Shown here piece after piece: positions 5,859 through 8,199 of a stretch of DNA of 8,199 nucleotides. Made by a program: the position numbers and the translations under genes. Numbering within the stretch: position 1 is the stretch's first letter; each line of letters starts with the position of its first letter. A model generated the notes under the pieces. The model was not told the origin of the DNA, did not search any database, and saw only the letters and a list, made by a program, of their open reading frames with translations. The DNA comes from Anaerolineales bacterium (GTDB lineage Bacteria > Chloroflexota > Anaerolineae > Epilineales > JAANWY01). The stretch is taken from NCBI GenBank assembly GCA_018263655.1, contig JAANWY010000174.1, positions 1-8,199 of the forward strand. The letters are read 5' to 3'.

Positions 5859-6033
5859 CTTATACGTAACAACTCATCATAAGATTGATCGTAGATGGCG
5901 AGCAGATGGCCCCAAACGTCCCCACGTATAGAAGAAAACACAGATGTTTAACTTTTTCTGTTTTTATCCGTGTTTCTTTCCATCCGTGAGAGACTGTTGA
6001 TCGCCTCTCAGCTTGGGGCACGTTACGTATAAG
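5859..6033. repeat. 12-base inverted repeat bounding a 175-base non-coding segment
   Basis: CTTATACGTAAC (5859-5870) and GTTACGTATAAG (6022-6033) are exact reverse complements. They enclose non-coding sequence only, so the segment has the form of a small element with terminal inverted repeats. No target-site duplication is visible outside the arms. Each arm contains TATAAG reading outward, so a pair of regulatory sites is an equal possibility. Confidence 0.5.
5936..5988. repeat. short dispersed-type repeats (CACAGAT / ATCCGTG) and possible minus-strand terminator hairpin
   Basis: AAACACAGAT (5936-5945) faces ATCCGTGTTT (5966-5975), giving a 10-base stem in minus-strand RNA with one G-U pair. 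The 3' arm then runs into a T-rich stretch reading TTTTCTTC. ATCCGTG recurs at 5982-5988. The hairpin could end transcription of the gene stopping at 6087, but its GC content is low and the loop is 20 bases. Motifs of the CAC(G/A)GAT type are, as I recall, common intergenic repeats in some environmental bacteria. Confidence 0.35.
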
Positions 6034-6086
6034 TAAACGGTCAGCAGCGAACGGTCGACGCGAGACGCAAGACGAGCGATTCTCAT

Positions 6087-6842
6087 TCACGCTAGCTGGG
6101 TGTGGAACAGCCGCCCCAAATCCTGCTGAGACTCCCGCACGCCGGCCAGCCGCAACGCGTGCCACATGCTGGCCATGTTGGCGCTGAATACCGGCTTGCC
6201 CAGATCGGCTTCCAGAGCTTCGACGATGGGGCTCAGCACAATGCCTGTGTCGCTCACGAACACGGTATCGGCCTCTGGCGTGTCAGCCCGACGCACCAGA
6301 TCGTTCAACTCCGCCGGTCCGAGCCGGCCGATATCCCAGTCCAGCGTGAGCCCGAGTCCGACGTCGTTGACCACCTCGTAGCCGAAGTGCTCCACGTACT
6401 GGACAAGTTTCTCGTTGAGACGCTGTTCATACGGCGTGGCTAGTGCTACCTTCTGCGTCCCCAGCGCTCGAAGCCCGGCGATCAACGCTGTGGACGTCGT
6501 TGTGGCCGGGCAGCGGCCGTGGGTGCTGAGGGTGTCGCGCAGTTTCTCATCCCAGTCGGGTCCGCGGCTGAAGCTGCCCGACGTGCACATCCAGATGATG
6601 GCGTGCGGGTGCACAGTGGCCAGGTCGGCCGCCAGTTTGTCGAATGCCTCGCCGCCGGCTACCTCGGTCATGTGTTCCAACGTGACGCTGCCCTCGTCGG
6701 GCATGCTGCTGCGGGTGATGTGGACCGATACGCCAGGCGGACAGAGATAGTAGTACTCCATGTCGGCCAATCCGGAGGCGGGATAGATGATTCCCAGTCG
6801 TGCTCGCCAGCCGTAGATTGCTCGGTGCATGTCTCGGTGCAT
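6087..6842 (-). CDS. arylmalonate decarboxylase / maleate isomerase family protein (Asp/Glu racemase superfamily)
   Basis: This 251-residue cytoplasmic protein has the two-domain Asp/Glu racemase fold. It aligns by eye with arylmalonate decarboxylase (AMDase): LGIIYPASG (16-24) matches its N-terminus, WMCTSGSFSRG (84-94) the loop with LMGTSLSFYRG, IAGLRALG (121-128), KVALATPY (131-138), and GKPVFSANMASMWHALRLAG (215-234). The dioxyanion-hole residues T87, S88 and Y138 are kept. C86 stands where AMDase has Gly74, and D198 stands where AMDase has the catalytic Cys188. The protein therefore has one active-site cysteine, on the opposite face, while racemases and maleate isomerase have two. Product and substrate cannot be named: decarboxylase, single-base isomerase or another C-C chemistry are all possible. 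AAGGGA ten bases before the first of two tandem ATGs (6842 and 6830) favours the first. It lies upstream of the fumarate reductase on the same strand. Confidence 0.87.
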   Translation of the reverse strand: MHRDMHRAIYGWRARLGIIYPASGLADMEYYYLCPPGVSVHITRSSMPDEGSVTLEHMTEVAGGEAFDKLAADLATVHPHAIIWMCTSGSFSRGPDWDEKLRDTLSTHGRCPATTTSTALIAGLRALGTQKVALATPYEQRLNEKLVQYVEHFGYEVVNDVGLGLTLDWDIGRLGPAELNDLVRRADTPEADTVFVSDTGIVLSPIVEALEADLGKPVFSANMASMWHALRLAGVRESQQDLGRLFHTQLA

Positions 6843-6844
6843 GT
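6821..6844. repeat. 12-base perfect tandem duplication over the start codon
   Basis: CTCGGTGCATGT occurs twice head to tail (6821-6832 and 6833-6844). On the coding strand it produces two ATG codons 12 bases apart and the protein start MHRDMHRA. The homologous fold begins only after the second copy, so the extra four residues look like a slippage duplication that kept the frame. The Shine-Dalgarno sequence is better placed for the first ATG. Confidence 0.8.
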
Positions 6845-6889
6845 CTATCGATTCCCTTCAGTACAGCTCCAACATTGCCGTAATGTAGA

Positions 6890-6960
6890 AGATGCCAGCA
6901 CGCCAGCAACGACTGAGTGGGTGAGTTTCACCCTACTTGTTGTTCCGGGGGCCGGCATCT
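6890..6960. repeat. nested hairpins in the aspartokinase 3' spacer
   Basis: AGATGCCAGC (6890-6899) pairs with GCCGGCATCT (6951-6960) with one mismatch. Inside, GGGTGA (6919-6924) and TCACCC (6928-6933) form a perfect hairpin with a three-base loop, extendable by AGT/ACT across one bulged base. The structure lies between the aspartokinase stop and the next gene on the same strand. No T-run follows, so it is not a clear intrinsic terminator. It may stabilise or process the transcript. Confidence 0.45.
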
Positions 6961-6981
6961 CACGGGGTTGTCCGGAATTAC

Positions 6982-8172
6982 TTACGTGTTCCCGAAGACG
7001 TCGCGGTATAGCACCCTGACCGCCTCTGCCTCATTGCCGGCGTGGACGACGTAGGTGCTCCGCTGATCTGCACTCTCATGATACAATACTTCAATCCCTT
7101 GCTGTCTCAAGAGACCGGGATCTCGGGAGCGTCGCGCCTGCAGGGCTTCACTCCCGCCAATCGGCGATACCCAGCATTGGTCGCCGGCCGTTGCTTTTGG
7201 ACTGAGACCTGCCTCAGCAATTGCTGACTCCAATTCATATGATTTGTCAGCCGAGACACCCAAAACGAGCGTGCCAGTTTGGCTGTCAATCAGGCTCATG
7301 ATGCCTCGCCGGCGTTCCCAGAATCCTCTTGTTTCAGGCGCCACGACATCTTCTTCGAAGATAGCGACATCCAACGGTCCCAATGCGGGAATGCCCACGA
7401 TTGGCGACTCGTCCTCGGCGTTGGCGATTGTAGTGCCGGGCGCTGTGGAGAACGTCGACCGTACGACGACGGGGACGCCGCCCTCCTGACCGGCCCGCAC
7501 AGCTCGTTGATGTACCACTCGGGCACCATAACGGGCCATCTCGTACATCTTATCGTAGCTGATGCGCTTCAGGATGTGGGACTCCTGCACGATGCGCGGG
7601 TCTACGTTGGCCACGCCTTCCACATCGGTGTAGATTTCCACCTTGCTGGCGTCTAACGCGCCGCCCAGCGCCACGGCAGACGTATCGCTACCGCCGCGGC
7701 CGAGAGTGGTATAATCGTTGATCTCGCGGATGACGCCCTGACAGCCGGCCACCACCGGTACCTCGCCGCGGTCCAGATGAAACTGCACGCGGGCCGGATC
7801 GATATCTACGATCTCCGCCTCGGTATGGTTATCGTCGGTGTGGATGAGGGCCTGCGCTCCGGTGAGCCCTACTGAGGGAACCCCCTCCCGCTTCAGGAGG
7901 TGCGACATCAGCGTCGCCGAGATGATTTCGCCACAGGTGAAGATCATGTCGTAGTCGCGGCCGTCAACTGGATCGCCGTCACCTCGCAGGAGATCCAGGA
8001 GGGTATCTGTAGCGTAAGGGTCGCCTCTGCGCCCCATGGCTGACACCACAATGGCGACCTGATAGCCTTCATCTCGTGCCCGTCGCACGTGCTCGATTAC
8101 TTGCGCGCGGCGGTCCGCCGTCGACACTGAGGTGCCGCCGAATTTCTGAACGAGGGTTGGGTTCTCGGTCAT
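6982..8172 (-). CDS. lysC: aspartate kinase (DapG/LysC-like, monofunctional)
   Basis: This enzyme phosphorylates aspartate to 4-aspartyl phosphate, the first step towards lysine, diaminopimelate, threonine and methionine. The 396-residue length fits the family. The amino-acid kinase domain has KFGGTSV (10-16), SAMGRRGDPYATD (44-56, very like Bacillus DapG), CGE (80-82), TLGRGGSDTSA (156-166), YTDVEGV (181-187) and RYGARVVHQRAV (214-225). From about 255 onward the regulatory part has the expected length for two ACT domains but is divergent: the usual G-(I/V)-x-V-D-x-(I/F) effector motif is not recognisable. Feedback control may therefore be altered; this is inference. The ATG at 8172 begins just before VQKFGGTS as expected, though only a weak GGGT precedes it. 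It is followed by the AMDase-like gene 139 bases downstream. The 27 bases to the right edge show nothing more. Confidence 0.95.
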   Translation of the reverse strand: MTENPTLVQKFGGTSVSTADRRAQVIEHVRRARDEGYQVAIVVSAMGRRGDPYATDTLLDLLRGDGDPVDGRDYDMIFTCGEIISATLMSHLLKREGVPSVGLTGAQALIHTDDNHTEAEIVDIDPARVQFHLDRGEVPVVAGCQGVIREINDYTTLGRGGSDTSAVALGGALDASKVEIYTDVEGVANVDPRIVQESHILKRISYDKMYEMARYGARVVHQRAVRAGQEGGVPVVVRSTFSTAPGTTIANAEDESPIVGIPALGPLDVAIFEEDVVAPETRGFWERRRGIMSLIDSQTGTLVLGVSADKSYELESAIAEAGLSPKATAGDQCWVSPIGGSEALQARRSRDPGLLRQQGIEVLYHESADQRSTYVVHAGNEAEAVRVLYRDVFGNT

Positions 8173-8199
8173 GGTACCCGTACGAGATTGTCAGCGATT

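Larger units (their letters stand above)
5711..6086. other. 376-base AT-richer non-coding stretch with several inverted repeats
   Basis: No open frame here resembles a protein; the longest frame on the minus strand runs into the neighbouring gene out of phase and reads as low-quality sequence. The stretch is visibly richer in A and T than its neighbours. It holds competing hairpins near the flavoprotein (5780-5842), a 12-base inverted repeat spanning 175 bases (5859-6033) and a cluster of CAC(A/G)GAT-type short repeats (5936-5988). It probably contains the end signals of the upstream gene and the leader/promoter of the flavoprotein. A minus-strand TATAAG at 5859-5864 is -10-like, but no matching -35 box is seen. 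Confidence 0.6.

Noticed and set aside
5860..6165. Open frame of 101 codons on the minus strand across the non-coding spacer
   Set aside because: It overlaps the end of the AMDase-like gene out of frame, has no ribosome site of note, and its translation has no protein-like pattern.
6843..6981. tRNA or small structured RNA in the spacer beside aspartokinase
   Set aside because: The nested hairpins do not make a cloverleaf, and no T-loop or acceptor pairing could be found.
1..8199. CRISPR array, insertion sequence, integrase or phage genes
   Set aside because: No regularly spaced direct repeats and no transposase, recombinase or phage protein motifs were seen on either strand.

Overview
The window looks like part of a bacterial chromosome of moderately high GC. 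Genes are compact and almost all lie on the minus strand. Nothing in it marks a plasmid, prophage or transposon. The mix of genes (an SdhB protein fused to CCG cysteine domains, TfrA/FrdA-type flavoproteins, a DapG-like aspartokinase and a DUF2283 protein) suggests an organism with anaerobic metabolism. Chloroflexota is my best guess, but this is an impression from gene content and not a phylogenetic result.

Layout, in the direction of minus-strand transcription (right to left). An aspartate kinase (8172-6982) comes first. After a 139-base spacer with nested hairpins comes a protein of the arylmalonate decarboxylase / maleate isomerase family (6842-6087). A 389-base AT-richer non-coding stretch with several inverted repeats follows (5698-6086). 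Next is a complete fumarate reductase / succinate dehydrogenase flavoprotein that starts at TTG (5697-4027). A 158-base spacer with a 15-base inverted repeat separates it from an iron-sulfur subunit fused to two CCG domains (3868-2246). Two uncharacterised genes follow closely, a 211-residue soluble protein (2216-1581) and a 102-residue four-helix membrane protein (1584-1276), the latter pair overlapping by ATGA. The only plus-strand gene is a DUF2283 protein (857-1237), of visibly lower GC than its neighbours and with a plausible promoter. It lies back to back with a second, partial flavoprotein that starts at GTG (740) and runs off the left edge.

The core of the window is a fumarate reductase of unusual architecture. 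One subunit is an FAD flavoprotein without the covalent-FAD histidine. The other carries a [2Fe-2S] ferredoxin domain, two full four-cysteine [4Fe-4S] motifs and two HdrB/GlpC/SdhE-type CCG domains. This resembles the archaeal thiol:fumarate reductase TfrAB, or a fused version of the 'type E' Sdh/Mfr enzymes, more than the ordinary SdhABCD complex. No Tat or Sec signal and no haem-binding anchor is seen, so the likely site is the cytoplasm or the inner membrane face, with thiols or a quinone as electron donor or acceptor. A paralogous flavoprotein nearby suggests that one electron-transfer subunit may serve two substrate subunits, or that one flavoprotein has a different partner outside the window.

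The second notable protein is the arylmalonate decarboxylase relative. It keeps the dioxyanion-hole residues but has its only active-site cysteine on the side opposite to that of the characterised decarboxylase. Aspartokinase, a C4-acid-type isomerase/decarboxylase fold and fumarate reductase standing together hint at C4-dicarboxylate and aspartate metabolism, but a shared pathway is inference only.
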